This document shows positions 51,489 to 60,126 of a stretch of 64,000 bases of DNA, piece by piece. The first letter of the stretch is position 1. The number at the start of each line of letters is the position of its first letter. The DNA is from Prado023 sp963798745. Its GTDB lineage: Bacteria; Actinomycetota; Actinomycetes; S36-B12; CAIYMF01. The stretch spans positions 186,001 through 250,000 of the forward strand of contig CAWCUF010000006.1 of NCBI GenBank assembly GCA_963798745.1, written 5' to 3'. A program made the position numbers and the translations under genes. The notes under the pieces were generated by a model that did not search any database, was not told the DNA's origin, and saw only the letters and a program-made list of their open reading frames with translations.

Positions 51489-52190
51489 TCAACGATTCCA
51501 CGTCGGGTACTGGGAGATGCTCTCGAAGTCGGGATTGGTCATCCCGATCTCCTCACCCTGGTAGATGTAGGGCGTGCCCCAGGCGTTGACCAGGTCCGGG
51601 TGCACCAGCATCTCGCCCAGCACGATGCCCAGCAGTGGGTTGCCACCGAAGCGCTTGACCGCCGACCATCCGACCAGGACGGGCAGGACAGGAACGGGGT
51701 GCTGGCGATCAGGTTGATGATCGAGGCGCAGTCGGCCAGGCCCGGGTAGTTGTCGACCACGGACTGGCCGTCGAAGAAGATGTCGGGCGCCGTGATCAGG
51801 TTGTTGATGCCCATGAGCAGGTCTGCGGTAACCAGTGCGGTCAGCAGGGGGACGAAGATGTCAACGAAGATCTTGGCGAACTGCGCTGCCGGGTTCAGCT
51901 TCTCGGCCCCCGCGGCGCTCACCTCGGCCTTGCTGGCCTGGGTCAGGCCCGTGGACTCGATGACCTCCTCGTAGACCTTCTCGACGATGCCCGGACCGAC
52001 GATGATCTGGGACTGCCCGCTGGCCAGGAACGAACCCTTGACCATGTCCACGGCGTCCAGTGCGTCCATGTCGACCTTGCTCTGGTCGACGACGGCGAAA
52101 CGCAGGCGTGATGCAGTGGGTGGCGGTGGAGATGTTCTCCTGCCCGACCGCAGCGACGATCTGCTGCGCTGACTCCTGGTACTTGCTCAT
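51489..52190 (-). pseudogene. trehalose-type PTS EIIBC fused by deletion to a phosphotrehalase fragment
   Basis: The 5' part is a phosphotransferase EIIB domain (QQIVAAVGQENISTATHCIT, with the phosphorylated Cys). After a frameshift near 52110 it continues as MDALDAVDMVKGSFLASGQS, IIVGPGIVEKVYEEV and the EIIC start (IFVDIFVPLLTALVTADLLM). After a second frameshift near 51680 it continues PVLVGWSAVKRFGGNPLLGI and MLVHPDLVNAW. At that point it runs directly into GTPYIYQGEEIGMTNPDF, the hallmark of GH13 phosphotrehalase (TreC) and related alpha-glucosidases, ending at 51489. A deletion has thus joined an EIIC gene to a treC-like gene. None of the product can work. Confidence 0.78.
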
Positions 52191-52364
52191 GGCCGTGCCC
52201 CGTCCGCCTGGACTGCGAGTCGCTACGCGGTCCGGAACCCAGCAGCACCAGGCGCAGGGATGCTTGATGGCACCTGGGTCAATCGACGAGCCCGGTGCCG
52301 TGCCCAGCCGATCTGGGTCGGTCGGGAGGCTGGCCGCTCAGATGAGGCGAGCGGGTCGACCGGC

Positions 52365-52793
52365 TCAGAAGTCGCCGGTCTCCCGGCGCTTGCGCCAGCG
52401 CTCCTCCATGCGATCGGACAATGACTCGCCGGATCGGGGCTTGTTCTTGGGGCGACTCGAGGGTCGGGAAGGTCCGCTCGGGCCCTTCGGGGCAGCGCCC
52501 TCGGCGGCCGGGTTGGGATTCTCCTGCGCTCCTGCGAAAGCGCTGATCGCCAGCCAGAGCCCGCCGACCATGGCCACGAAGCCCAGGCCCCCGATCAGGA
52601 CGAGCTTGGAGGCCACTCCGGCGATCAGCAGGCCCAGACCCGCGAGCAGTGCCACGATGCCGACCGCTACCCGGCGGCGATCGCTGGCTGAGCCGCGGGA
52701 GTTGCGCATACTGGTCGCGAACTTCGGGTCCTCTGCGTAGAGGGCACGCTCCATCTGCTCGAGCAGGCGTTGCTCGTGGTCCGAGAGTGGCAC
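52365..52793 (-). CDS. DUF3040 domain-containing membrane protein
   Basis: A 142-residue small membrane protein. The N-terminal signature MPLSDHEQRLLEQMERALYA with EDPKFATSMR is that of DUF3040. Two hydrophobic helices (VAVGIVALLAGLGLLIAGVA, LVLIGGLGFVAMVGGLWLAI) and a Pro/Ser/Arg-rich tail follow. Function is unknown; it is widespread in actinobacteria and often next to dinB. The GTG at 52793 has GGAGG five bases upstream. It lies 126 bases downstream of dinB on the same strand. Confidence 0.88.
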   Translation of the reverse strand: MPLSDHEQRLLEQMERALYAEDPKFATSMRNSRGSASDRRRVAVGIVALLAGLGLLIAGVASKLVLIGGLGFVAMVGGLWLAISAFAGAQENPNPAAEGAAPKGPSGPSRPSSRPKNKPRSGESLSDRMEERWRKRRETGDF

Positions 52794-52919
52794 GGTGACC
52801 TCCTACTGCCCGACGCGACCGGCGGATATGACACAGGATAGGCAGGGTTGGCCGAATAGGAAACCCGAACCGGCCTGTGTGTGCAGCCCAGTATGGCTGC
52901 TCGGCCGCACGATCGCGGG

Positions 52920-54215
52920 TTACCCCCCCGGGTTCCACGGGCCTGGCAGGTTCGCGGAGTTCGCAGGTGGTGGCGTGCCGGGTGGTTCGGTGGCGGTTTC
53001 GGGGAGCAGCCGCGCGGGCCGGACGCTGCCCCGGCCGAACCGATCGGCGAGTCGATCCACCGCTTCCTCCGCCTCGCGCCACCCCCGCTCCGGGGCCCCC
53101 AGGACCAGTTGGGAGCTCACACCGTCGGTCTCGACCACGCCCTCCATCCGGACTCCGATGAGGCGGATGCGGGCACGGTCCAGGTGCAACGACCGGTAGA
53201 GAGTACGGGCCTCGTGGAAGATCTCCCGGCTGACATCGGTGGGCACCTTGCAGGTTCGGGTGCGGGTGATCGTGGTGAAGTCGGCGAACCGGACCTTGAT
53301 CGACACGGTCCGCCCGGAGAAGCCAGCGCGGCGCATCCGGGCACCGACCTTCTCGGACAGGCGCAGAAGCTCCGCCTCGATCACCTCCGGGTCATCGACG
53401 TCCCGGGCGAAGGTCTCCTCATTGCCCACGCTGCGTTCGCGCTCGTGCAGGCTGACGGTGCGCGGGTCGCGACCCCAGGCCAGATCGGCCAGGTGCGCCC
53501 CTGAAGCCTGGCCCAGGGCGCGGATCAGGGTGGCTCGCGGGGTGCCGGCGATGTCGGCCACGGTCCGCAGGCCCAGGCGGTGCAACTGTTCCTCAGTGCG
53601 CTGGCCGACCCCCCACATGGCGCCGACCGGCATCGGGTGCAGGAAGGCGATCACCCGGTCGGCGGGGACCACCAGCAGCCCGTCGGGCTTGCACTGGGTG
53701 GAGGCCAGCTTCGCGACGAACTTGGTGGAGGCCACTCCGACGGAGCAGGTGATGCGCTGCTCGTCGAAGACCTGGGCGCGGATGTGCTCGGCGATCTGGC
53801 GAGGGGTGCCGTGGGTGCGCCGCGCACCGGACACGTCGAGGAACGCCTCGTCCAGGCTCAGCGGCTCCACCAGGGGTGTGATGGCGGTGAACAGCTCCAT
53901 GACCGAGTCCGAGACCTCGGCGTAGTGGGAGTGGTCCGGGGGCACGACGATGATGTCCGGGGCCAATCGCAGCGCCCGGCTCATCGGCATGGCCGAGTGG
54001 ATGCCGTACTTGCGGGCCTCGTAGGTGGCTGCGACGACCACTCCCCGGCTGCCCGCGCCGCCGACGATCATCGCCTTGCCGCGCAACTCCGGGCGGCGGG
54101 CGACCTCCACCGAAGCGAAGAAGGCATCCATGTCCACATGCAGGATCGGACAACCCGTGTCGTCCTCGCCCAAGCCGGTGGGCGCATCGGGCCGAGTGAT
54201 TTGGCTACGGCTCAC
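52920..54215 (-). CDS. dinB: DNA polymerase IV (Y family)
   Basis: A 431-residue Y-family translesion polymerase. Catalytic motifs are ILHVDMDAFFASVEVARRPE (metal Asp) and EPLSLDEAFLDVSG (Asp-Glu). TYEARKYGIHSAMPM is in the fingers, VGVASTKFVAKLAS and the helix-hairpin-helix GVGQRTEEQLHRLGLRTVAD follow, then the little-finger domain. It lacks the classical C-terminal beta-clamp QLxLF; a SSQLVLGAPE stretch near residue 370 may be a weak form. The GTG at 54215 has GAGGAGG six bases upstream. It lies 27 bases downstream of dnaE2 and probably belongs to the SOS operon. Confidence 0.94.
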   Translation of the reverse strand: MSRSQITRPDAPTGLGEDDTGCPILHVDMDAFFASVEVARRPELRGKAMIVGGAGSRGVVVAATYEARKYGIHSAMPMSRALRLAPDIIVVPPDHSHYAEVSDSVMELFTAITPLVEPLSLDEAFLDVSGARRTHGTPRQIAEHIRAQVFDEQRITCSVGVASTKFVAKLASTQCKPDGLLVVPADRVIAFLHPMPVGAMWGVGQRTEEQLHRLGLRTVADIAGTPRATLIRALGQASGAHLADLAWGRDPRTVSLHERERSVGNEETFARDVDDPEVIEAELLRLSEKVGARMRRAGFSGRTVSIKVRFADFTTITRTRTCKVPTDVSREIFHEARTLYRSLHLDRARIRLIGVRMEGVVETDGVSSQLVLGAPERGWREAEEAVDRLADRFGRGSVRPARLLPETATEPPGTPPPANSANLPGPWNPGG

Positions 54216-54242
54216 GCGTCACCTCCTCGGGTTGCTCCAGTC

Positions 54243-57200
54243 CTACCATCCGCTGCTGCCGGGGCTGGAGTGCCAGAGCCGACCCGGCGCCTTCGTGCGT
54301 GCCTCGGGTGCCGGCTTCGGCACGGCGGCGGGGTCCTCACCAGCCGGCTTGACATCAGCGTAGGGCGACTGCCGGAAACCGCTGGCATGCACCAGCACCC
54401 GACGGCGCTGGCCCATCCCGCCGGCGGCGGTCCGGCCGATCCCGGCTGGGGCAAGCGCCGCACCAGAGTCGTCGGCAGCGCCTGCTGCCGCGGAGGCGCT
54501 GGCCCCAGCCGCTGCGACCGGGACATCGATCACCTTCGGCGTCGGTCGGCGACGCGGGTCGATGACCGGGAAGGCGGCGATGTACTCGGCCACCGCGCCC
54601 CGGCCACCGGCTGCCCAGATCTCATGGACCACACCCAGGTCCCAGCAGCCGGTCGCCCGGATCGACAGTCCCCGGGGTCCGGTCCGCCGGGTCATCCCAC
54701 GGACCATGAGCAGCCAACCGGCGAAGACCGTGCTGGCGTAGGGGTCTTGGGCATCCTCGAAGAAGGTGGCATCGACTGGGCCGGTCGAATCGTCCAAGGT
54801 GAGGAACACCACCCGCCGACCGCCGCGGATCGGCGGGGTCTGGGTGGCGACCTTCACCCCCGCGACCCACACCTGGCTCTCCGAGCGCTGTGCCAGCAGG
54901 TCGCGGGCGGGCACCACGGCCAGGTCGGCCAACATCGGTCGGTAGAAGTCCAGGACGTGCTGGCTGACATCCATGCCCAGGACGTCGAGCTCGGCCCGCA
55001 CCCCCTCCCCCGCTGACATCTCGGGCAACCCGCTGGCGCGACCGGCTCCCGTCAAGGGCAATTCCAGGGACAGCTGAACCTCACTGGCACCCACGGTCGC
55101 CGGCGCCCGGGACTGGGCAGCCGCAGCCATCGCCGGGTCGGCGAGGCCGGGGGTGCTCGCCGACCCGGACGTGCTACGGCCAGTCAGCGGCTCGACCGGT
55201 CGGGTGCCTGGACCGCCACCTGTACGGGCGACCGGGCGGGCCACGGCGTCGGACGCAGCCTGGCCGGCGACCTTCCCACCCGGACCGGCGGCCCGGCCGG
55301 CTCCCCAGATACCCGCAGCTCGTTGGGCGTGTGGGTCGGCGCGCGTGGACCCACGACGGCTGCGCCCACTGCCGATGCGGGTACGGGTACGGGTACTGCG
55401 GGCCAACCGCTCGCAGTCGGCCACCTCCAGGAGCAGGTCACGCCGGGTGACCTGGCCGCGCAGACGGGCTCCGGCGGCAAGGTCGATCCCGTAGATCGTG
55501 TCGAACCCGCCGGCGAGCACGAGGTTCTCGACGACCGGCGTGGCCACTGCGGCCCGCGCCCAGAAGTCCGACAGGGAGGCGTACGGCTGCCCAGCGACGA
55601 TGCGCTCCACCTCGGCCGCGGAGATCCCCTTGACCTCGGTCAACGGCAGACGGATGCCATGCCCGCTACCATCGGGCAGGCCGGCCAGGGTGGGTCGGGC
55701 GGCTGGGGTCGGGCAGGGCTCGACCCGGTAGACGTCGGTGGATCGGTTGACGTCCAGGGCGAGGATGCTGATCCCCAGGTTGCGGGCGTCGTCGAGGATC
55801 AGCCGCTTGGGGTACATGCCCGGGTCGTGGGTGAGCACCCCAGCCAGGAATGCCGCCGGGTGGTGGGCCTTCAACCAGGCCGACTGATAGGTCGGCAGGG
55901 CGAACGCCGCAGCGTGGGCCTTGCAGAAGCCGAACGATGCGAACGAGCGCAGGACGTCCCAGACTCCCTCGACCACCTCGAGGGGGTAGCCGCGGCCCAG
56001 CACCTGGGGGTAGAACCATGCCCGCACCTGGGCCTGGCCCTCCGGTGAGCCCATCGACCGGCGCAGCTCGTCGGCCTCGGCCAGGCTGCAACCCGACATC
56101 GCGGCGATCACCCCGATGACCTGTTCGTGGAACACCACGACCCCGTATGTCTGGGCGAGCACCGGTTCGAGGTCAGGGTGCAGGTAGTCGGCGGTCGACC
56201 AGCCCTGGCGGGCCCGCAGGAACGGGTTGACCATGTCGGACTTCACCGGTCCGGGCCGGAACAGGGAGATGTCGATGATGAGGTCGTCGAAGGTCTCCGG
56301 TGCGAACTTGCCGATGAGTTCGCGCTGGCCGGGCGACTCGATCTGGAAGCAGCCCAGCGTGTGGGTGGTACGGATCATCTCGAACGTGGCCGGATCGTCG
56401 CGCGGGAGCGCGTCGAGCTCGATCGACTCCCCGCCGATGCGGACCACCTCGTCGAGGGCGTGCGCCATCGCCGACTGCATCCGGATCCCCAGGACATCGA
56501 GCTTGAGGAAGCCCATCTCCTCGACGGCGTCCTTGTCGAACTGGCTCATCGGGAAGCCCATCCAACTGGCCTCCACCGGAGTGCGATCCAGCAGTGACCC
56601 GTCGCTGAGCAGCACCCCGCACGGATGCAGGGCGACATGCCGGGGCAGTCCGTCGAGGGCCTGGACCAGGTCGAGGAACCCGTCGAGGCGACCCCCGGCC
56701 GCCAACCGACCCAGGCCTGAGCTGCGCAGCTCGGGCAGGTCGTTGAGCGCAGCCCGGGCATCACGGGCCCGGATGTGGGGGAAGGCCTTGGCGAAAGCAT
56801 CGATCTCGCCGGGTGGCAGGCCCAGCGCGGCACCCACGTCACGGATCGCGTGGCGCACCCGATAGGTGTCCATCATCGACACGGCCACGGCGCGCTGGCC
56901 GCCGAACCGCTCGAGGATCCGGGTGTAGATCTCCGTGCGCCGGGCGGACTCCACGTCGATGTCGATGTCCGGCAGGGCCTGGCGCAGCGGGGATAGGAAG
57001 CGTTCCATGATCAACCCGTGCTCCAGCGGGTTGACCCCGGAGATCCCCAGCAGGTGGTTGACCAGGCTGCCCGCGCCGGAGCCGCGGGCCGCGACCCGAA
57101 CGCCCATGCCACGGATGAGGTCCACGACCTCGGCCACAGTCAGGAAGTACCCGCCGTAGCCGAGGGTGGCGATGGTGGCCAGCTCCGCGTCGAGGCGCTC

Positions 57201-58316
57201 GGTGGCCGCACGGTGGGTGCGCAGCGTGGTGAACCTGCGATCGAGCTCCGACTGGCAGCGGTTGGCCAGCACCCGATCGGCCATCCGGGCCTGTGCTGAG
57301 GCTGGGGCGGAGCGCGCCAGGTGACTATCCATCCCCGGCGTGCCGGCGGGGAACAGCACGTCGAGCTCCGGGACGTGCACCGATCCGATGCCCAGATCGG
57401 TGGCTGGATCCAGCCGACAGGAGTCGGCCAGGTCATGGGTGCTGGCCAGCAGGCGCTGCACCCCTGTGCGACCCACTGCGGCCGCGGCTGCGACCTCCTC
57501 GGCGACCATGCGCATCTCGGCGGCGTCCTTGAGGTAGCCCTGGGCGTTGGCCCGGTCCAGGTGGCGGGGATCCAACGGGACCAGCCGGCGGATCGCGTCA
57601 AGCACATCGGCGACCGGGGCCTGCGCAGGGGTGAGGTGCCGCACGGCGTTGGTCAGCACGGCCGGGACTCCCAGCCGACCGGCGAAGCTGAGCATCCGCC
57701 CGGCGAAGGCGCTGGACAGGGTGGGCCGGTCCCCCCGCGCTCCGCTGCGGTGGGACACGACCTCCAGGTGCACCCCCGTGCCGAGCACCTCCCGCCAGCG
57801 GGACAGCAGGTGCTCGGCCTCGTCGGGCCGGCGCCGGGCCAGCGCCCGACCGACGTCGGAGTTCGGCCCGAGCAGGGCCACGAGCCCGGCTGCGTGCTCC
57901 GCGAGCATCGGCAGGTCCACCAGCGGCTGACCTCGCTCGCCGGTCAGGTGCGCGGCCGAGATCACCCGGCACAGCGAGCCCCAGCCGGTCGCGCCACGGG
58001 CGAGCAGGACCACCCGGGGGTTGCCCGGGTCCACCGCCACCCCACCACGAGCCGGGGTGGCGACCCGCCGACTCGGCGGTGATCCGCCGGGCTGTGCGGG
58101 TGGGGCTACCGCCAGGTCGACGCCCAGGATCGGGCTGATGCCTGCCTCGCGGGCAGCCAGTGCGAATGCCACCGCCCCATAGGCCCCGTCCCGATCGGTC
58201 AGGGCCAGGGCGTCCTGACCCAACTCCACGGCCCGGGCCACGAGCGCCTCGGGTCGGGACGTCCCGTATCGCAACGAGTACCCCGAGGCGACATGCAGGT
58301 GGGTGAAGCCGGACAT
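54243..58316 (-). CDS. dnaE2: DNA polymerase III alpha-type subunit (error-prone DnaE2 group)
   Basis: A 1357-residue C-family DNA polymerase. The PHP domain (FTHLHVASGYSLRYGTSRPE) is followed by the palm with RGSGAGSLVNHLLGI and the metal motif LPDIDIDVESARR, fingers (LGCFQIESPGQRELIGKF), a helix-hairpin-helix region and a C-terminal OB fold (VWVAGVKVATQTPPIRGGRR). Two extra low-complexity stretches lie around residues 975-1080 and 1270-1310. The ending FRQSPYADVKPAG...LWHSSPGSSGW is typical of the actinobacterial DnaE2-like group paired with a SAV_6107 HEPN protein. It lies in an SOS-box operon with dinB, which supports a translesion role. It begins nine bases after the HEPN gene. Confidence 0.9.
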   Translation of the reverse strand: MSGFTHLHVASGYSLRYGTSRPEALVARAVELGQDALALTDRDGAYGAVAFALAAREAGISPILGVDLAVAPPAQPGGSPPSRRVATPARGGVAVDPGNPRVVLLARGATGWGSLCRVISAAHLTGERGQPLVDLPMLAEHAAGLVALLGPNSDVGRALARRRPDEAEHLLSRWREVLGTGVHLEVVSHRSGARGDRPTLSSAFAGRMLSFAGRLGVPAVLTNAVRHLTPAQAPVADVLDAIRRLVPLDPRHLDRANAQGYLKDAAEMRMVAEEVAAAAAVGRTGVQRLLASTHDLADSCRLDPATDLGIGSVHVPELDVLFPAGTPGMDSHLARSAPASAQARMADRVLANRCQSELDRRFTTLRTHRAATERLDAELATIATLGYGGYFLTVAEVVDLIRGMGVRVAARGSGAGSLVNHLLGISGVNPLEHGLIMERFLSPLRQALPDIDIDVESARRTEIYTRILERFGGQRAVAVSMMDTYRVRHAIRDVGAALGLPPGEIDAFAKAFPHIRARDARAALNDLPELRSSGLGRLAAGGRLDGFLDLVQALDGLPRHVALHPCGVLLSDGSLLDRTPVEASWMGFPMSQFDKDAVEEMGFLKLDVLGIRMQSAMAHALDEVVRIGGESIELDALPRDDPATFEMIRTTHTLGCFQIESPGQRELIGKFAPETFDDLIIDISLFRPGPVKSDMVNPFLRARQGWSTADYLHPDLEPVLAQTYGVVVFHEQVIGVIAAMSGCSLAEADELRRSMGSPEGQAQVRAWFYPQVLGRGYPLEVVEGVWDVLRSFASFGFCKAHAAAFALPTYQSAWLKAHHPAAFLAGVLTHDPGMYPKRLILDDARNLGISILALDVNRSTDVYRVEPCPTPAARPTLAGLPDGSGHGIRLPLTEVKGISAAEVERIVAGQPYASLSDFWARAAVATPVVENLVLAGGFDTIYGIDLAAGARLRGQVTRRDLLLEVADCERLARSTRTRTRIGSGRSRRGSTRADPHAQRAAGIWGAGRAAGPGGKVAGQAASDAVARPVARTGGGPGTRPVEPLTGRSTSGSASTPGLADPAMAAAAQSRAPATVGASEVQLSLELPLTGAGRASGLPEMSAGEGVRAELDVLGMDVSQHVLDFYRPMLADLAVVPARDLLAQRSESQVWVAGVKVATQTPPIRGGRRVVFLTLDDSTGPVDATFFEDAQDPYASTVFAGWLLMVRGMTRRTGPRGLSIRATGCWDLGVVHEIWAAGGRGAVAEYIAAFPVIDPRRRPTPKVIDVPVAAAGASASAAAGAADDSGAALAPAGIGRTAAGGMGQRRRVLVHASGFRQSPYADVKPAGEDPAAVPKPAPEARTKAPGRLWHSSPGSSGW

Positions 58317-58325
58317 GGCCGCGAC

Positions 58326-58742
58326 CTAGAACTCGTCGGGCAGGATCGACTGCTGGTCGACCCCGATCACGGCAGCGACCTGGACCAGGAACGACTCGGC
58401 GTCACGGACCAGATCGTCGGCCTCCCGCTGGGTGACCACCGGCAGCCCGGCATCAGCAGCAGCCCGCTTCGTGGCGTTGGCTGCGAAGAACGTCGCCCAC
58501 TCCTGCAACTGGGGGGCGACCGTAGGCAGCAGCGCCCACACGCTGCGGATCCGACCGGAGCGCACCGGGTGCGCCCGGGCGGCCAGCACAGCCGCTGCCG
58601 CGCGCAGTGCAGCGAGGTGGGCGGTGGCGTAGCGGCGGGCAGGATCCGGGGTCGCATGGGCCTCGAGCAGGCCCCGGGCCGCGCTGCCCAGCAGGTCCCG
58701 GGCCTGGTAGGGCACGGGCGGGCTCATGGGGACAGCACTCAT
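58326..58742 (-). CDS. SAV_6107 family HEPN domain protein
   Basis: A 138-residue all-helical protein of the SAV_6107 HEPN family, always found next to the DnaE2-like polymerase in actinobacteria. Recognisable parts are ARDLLGSAARGLLEAHATPD, RRYATAHLAALRAAAAVLAA and the C-terminal DLVRDAESFLVQVAAVIG. HEPN domains often bind or cut RNA, but the RNase Rx4-6H motif is not evident here. The ATG at 58742 has AGGAG eight bases upstream. Nine-base tandem repeats lie just upstream of the ribosome-binding site. Confidence 0.87.
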   Translation of the reverse strand: MSAVPMSPPVPYQARDLLGSAARGLLEAHATPDPARRYATAHLAALRAAAAVLAARAHPVRSGRIRSVWALLPTVAPQLQEWATFFAANATKRAAADAGLPVVTQREADDLVRDAESFLVQVAAVIGVDQQSILPDEF

Positions 58743-58760
58743 GGTGGCTGCTCCTCTCCT

Positions 58761-58818
58761 GGTCGGTCTGGTCGGTCTGGTCGGTGTCTGTCGGTCTTGT
58801 TAGGTCTTGCTAGGTCCG
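58761..58818. repeat. short tandem repeat, 9-bp GGTCGGTCT unit
   Basis: GGTCGGTCT occurs twice in perfect tandem (58761-58778), followed by GGTCGGTGT and more degenerate copies (TCGGTCTTG, TAGGTCTTG, TAGGTCCGG). It fills the short gap between the DUF6504 gene and the HEPN gene of the SOS operon. It may vary in length between strains and change spacing in the transcript. Confidence 0.6.
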
Positions 58819-58856
58819 GCAAGTGAGCGGGTCGGACTCGCCCGCCCGCAGTGCAG

Positions 58857-59162
58857 TCAGTCCAGCGCGCGAGCCAGCACCCAGCGGTCGGCAGCCACGT
58901 CCCAGCGCAGGTCATAGATCCCGCAGGAATCCGACCGGCCGGCCTGGGCCTCGACCCGCCATACCTCGTGCTCGTGCGCGGCGATGGCGCCCTCCAGGGC
59001 CCGGCGCGAACCACCCCACCAGGAACTCGACTCGATCCAGTGGGCGATCACCGAGCGCACCACGTACAACCGCCCACGCCACAGGAACTGGGCCGGGCCT
59101 TCATCAGTCGGCTGATTCGGCGCACGTCTAACATCGATCGGATCGGAATAGGTACGGCTCAT
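58857..59162 (-). CDS. DUF6504 family protein, first gene of the SOS cassette
   Basis: A 101-residue protein, MSRTYSDPIDVRRAPNQPTD followed by PAQFLWRGRLYVVRSVIAHW and ending RWDVAADRWVLARALD. The pattern (Trp-rich beta strands, FLWRGR.Y.V) is that of DUF6504, which in actinobacteria accompanies the DnaE2-like polymerase and a Y-family polymerase. The function is unknown; its fixed place suggests an accessory factor of mutagenic polymerases. The ATG at 59162 has AGGAGG five bases upstream. A promoter with a LexA box lies 144-198 bases before it. Confidence 0.87.
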   Translation of the reverse strand: MSRTYSDPIDVRRAPNQPTDEGPAQFLWRGRLYVVRSVIAHWIESSSWWGGSRRALEGAIAAHEHEVWRVEAQAGRSDSCGIYDLRWDVAADRWVLARALD

Positions 59163-59305
59163 GGCGTCCTCCTGGCAGCAGTCGTGGATGCCGGGGAAGA
59201 CGGCGGTGCGTGCGGATCGGACTGCGCACCTGCGCTTCCCTCGCGGATGCGCAGACCGATCCACACAAGTGCCGAGTCTGGGTCGGGGGCAGTTCCCGGC
59301 ACTAG

Positions 59306-59360
59306 TTCGAACGCTTGTTCGAAGTGAGATCACCGTACGCCCCCGGTCTGACACCGTCAA
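59306..59360 (-). promoter_or_regulatory. SOS promoter: -35, -10 and LexA box
   Basis: On the minus strand TTGACG (59360-59355), a 17-base spacer and TACGGT (59337-59332) form a good housekeeping promoter. Nine bases after the -10 lies the palindrome TTCGAACAAGCGTTCGAA (59323-59306), a perfect match to the actinobacterial/Gram-positive LexA box TCGAAC-N4-GTTCGA. LexA bound there would cover the transcription start. The target is the DUF6504-HEPN-dnaE2-dinB operon. Confidence 0.85.
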
Positions 59361-59381
59361 CCCCCGGTCCTCCCTGAGCGG

Positions 59382-59387
59382 GATACT
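59382..59387 (+). promoter_or_regulatory. candidate -10 box of the CrtA-like gene (leaderless)
   Basis: GATACT ends seven bases before the ATG at 59395, which has no ribosome-binding site. The spacing equals that of the two long Stealth genes. It is divergent from the SOS promoter, with the -35 of the latter 22 bases away. Confidence 0.4.
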
Positions 59388-59394
59388 GGTGCCC

Positions 59395-60126
59395 ATGTCT
59401 GACATCCCCGCCGCTGTGAGCCTGCACATCTGGGGTGTCCCCACCCGCCACGTGCCGACCGCGATCACCCACATGGCCCGCCACCGCCAGCCCGCGCGCG
59501 ACCTGCCAGGGGTCCGATTCGCCAAGTTGCTGGGCACCGGGACCGGCCAGACCTTCACTCCGCGCGACGCAGACGCCCACCACTGGGGTGTGCTGCTGTG
59601 CTGGGACGATCAGGACGGCCCGCGGCGGATGGTCGGCTCCCGGATCGCCCGGGACTGGGACCGGATCGCCGACGAGTCTGCCACCTGGGTCATGCGTCCG
59701 CTGAGCAGCCGCGGCCGTTGGTCGGGCCAGGAACCGTTCGGCACGCCGGTCCCCGCCCGCTGGGACGGACCGATCGCAGCGATCACCCGCGGTCGGATCA
59801 AGCCACGCATGTGGCGCACCTTCTGGTCAGCGGTCCCACCGGTCGCCCTGGACGTGCACGGCGGCGGCGGGCTGACCTTCGCCATGGGGATCGGTGAGGC
59901 GCCGGTCGGCCTGCAGGGCACGTTCTCGACCTGGGCTGACGGCGCCGCGCTGTCCGATTTCGCCCATCGCCGGCCCGCGCACCAGGAGGTGATCGCCCAG
60001 ACCGCGGCCCTCGACTGGTACTCCGAGGAGCTGTTCGCCCGGTTCGCGCTGCTGGATGCGCAGGGAACGGTCGCCGGTCAGCCCGTCGCGCCACCCGCAC
60101 CGCCAGCCCGTCCCGACCCACGCTGA
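59395..60126 (+). CDS. CrtA-like (spheroidene monooxygenase-like) protein
   Basis: A 243-residue protein resembling the spheroidene monooxygenase CrtA family of heme-containing carotenoid oxygenases. Matching blocks are LHIWGVPTRHVPTAITHMAR, RFAKLLGTGTGQTFTPRDAD, WGVLLCWDDQDG, VMRPLSSRGRWSGQEPFG and the C-terminal ALDWYSEELFARFALLDAQG. In purple bacteria CrtA adds a keto group to acyclic carotenoids. A carotenoid hydratase/glycosyltransferase pair lies 2 kb downstream, which fits. The ATG at 59395 is taken as leaderless. The last 15 residues are Pro/Ala-rich. Confidence 0.75.
   Translation: MSDIPAAVSLHIWGVPTRHVPTAITHMARHRQPARDLPGVRFAKLLGTGTGQTFTPRDADAHHWGVLLCWDDQDGPRRMVGSRIARDWDRIADESATWVMRPLSSRGRWSGQEPFGTPVPARWDGPIAAITRGRIKPRMWRTFWSAVPPVALDVHGGGGLTFAMGIGEAPVGLQGTFSTWADGAALSDFAHRRPAHQEVIAQTAALDWYSEELFARFALLDAQGTVAGQPVAPPAPPARPDPR

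Noticed and set aside
51309..51749. 146-residue plus-strand frame between the esterase and the PTS remnant
   Set aside because: It is antisense to the phosphotrehalase/EIIC pseudogene over half its length and shows no family pattern.
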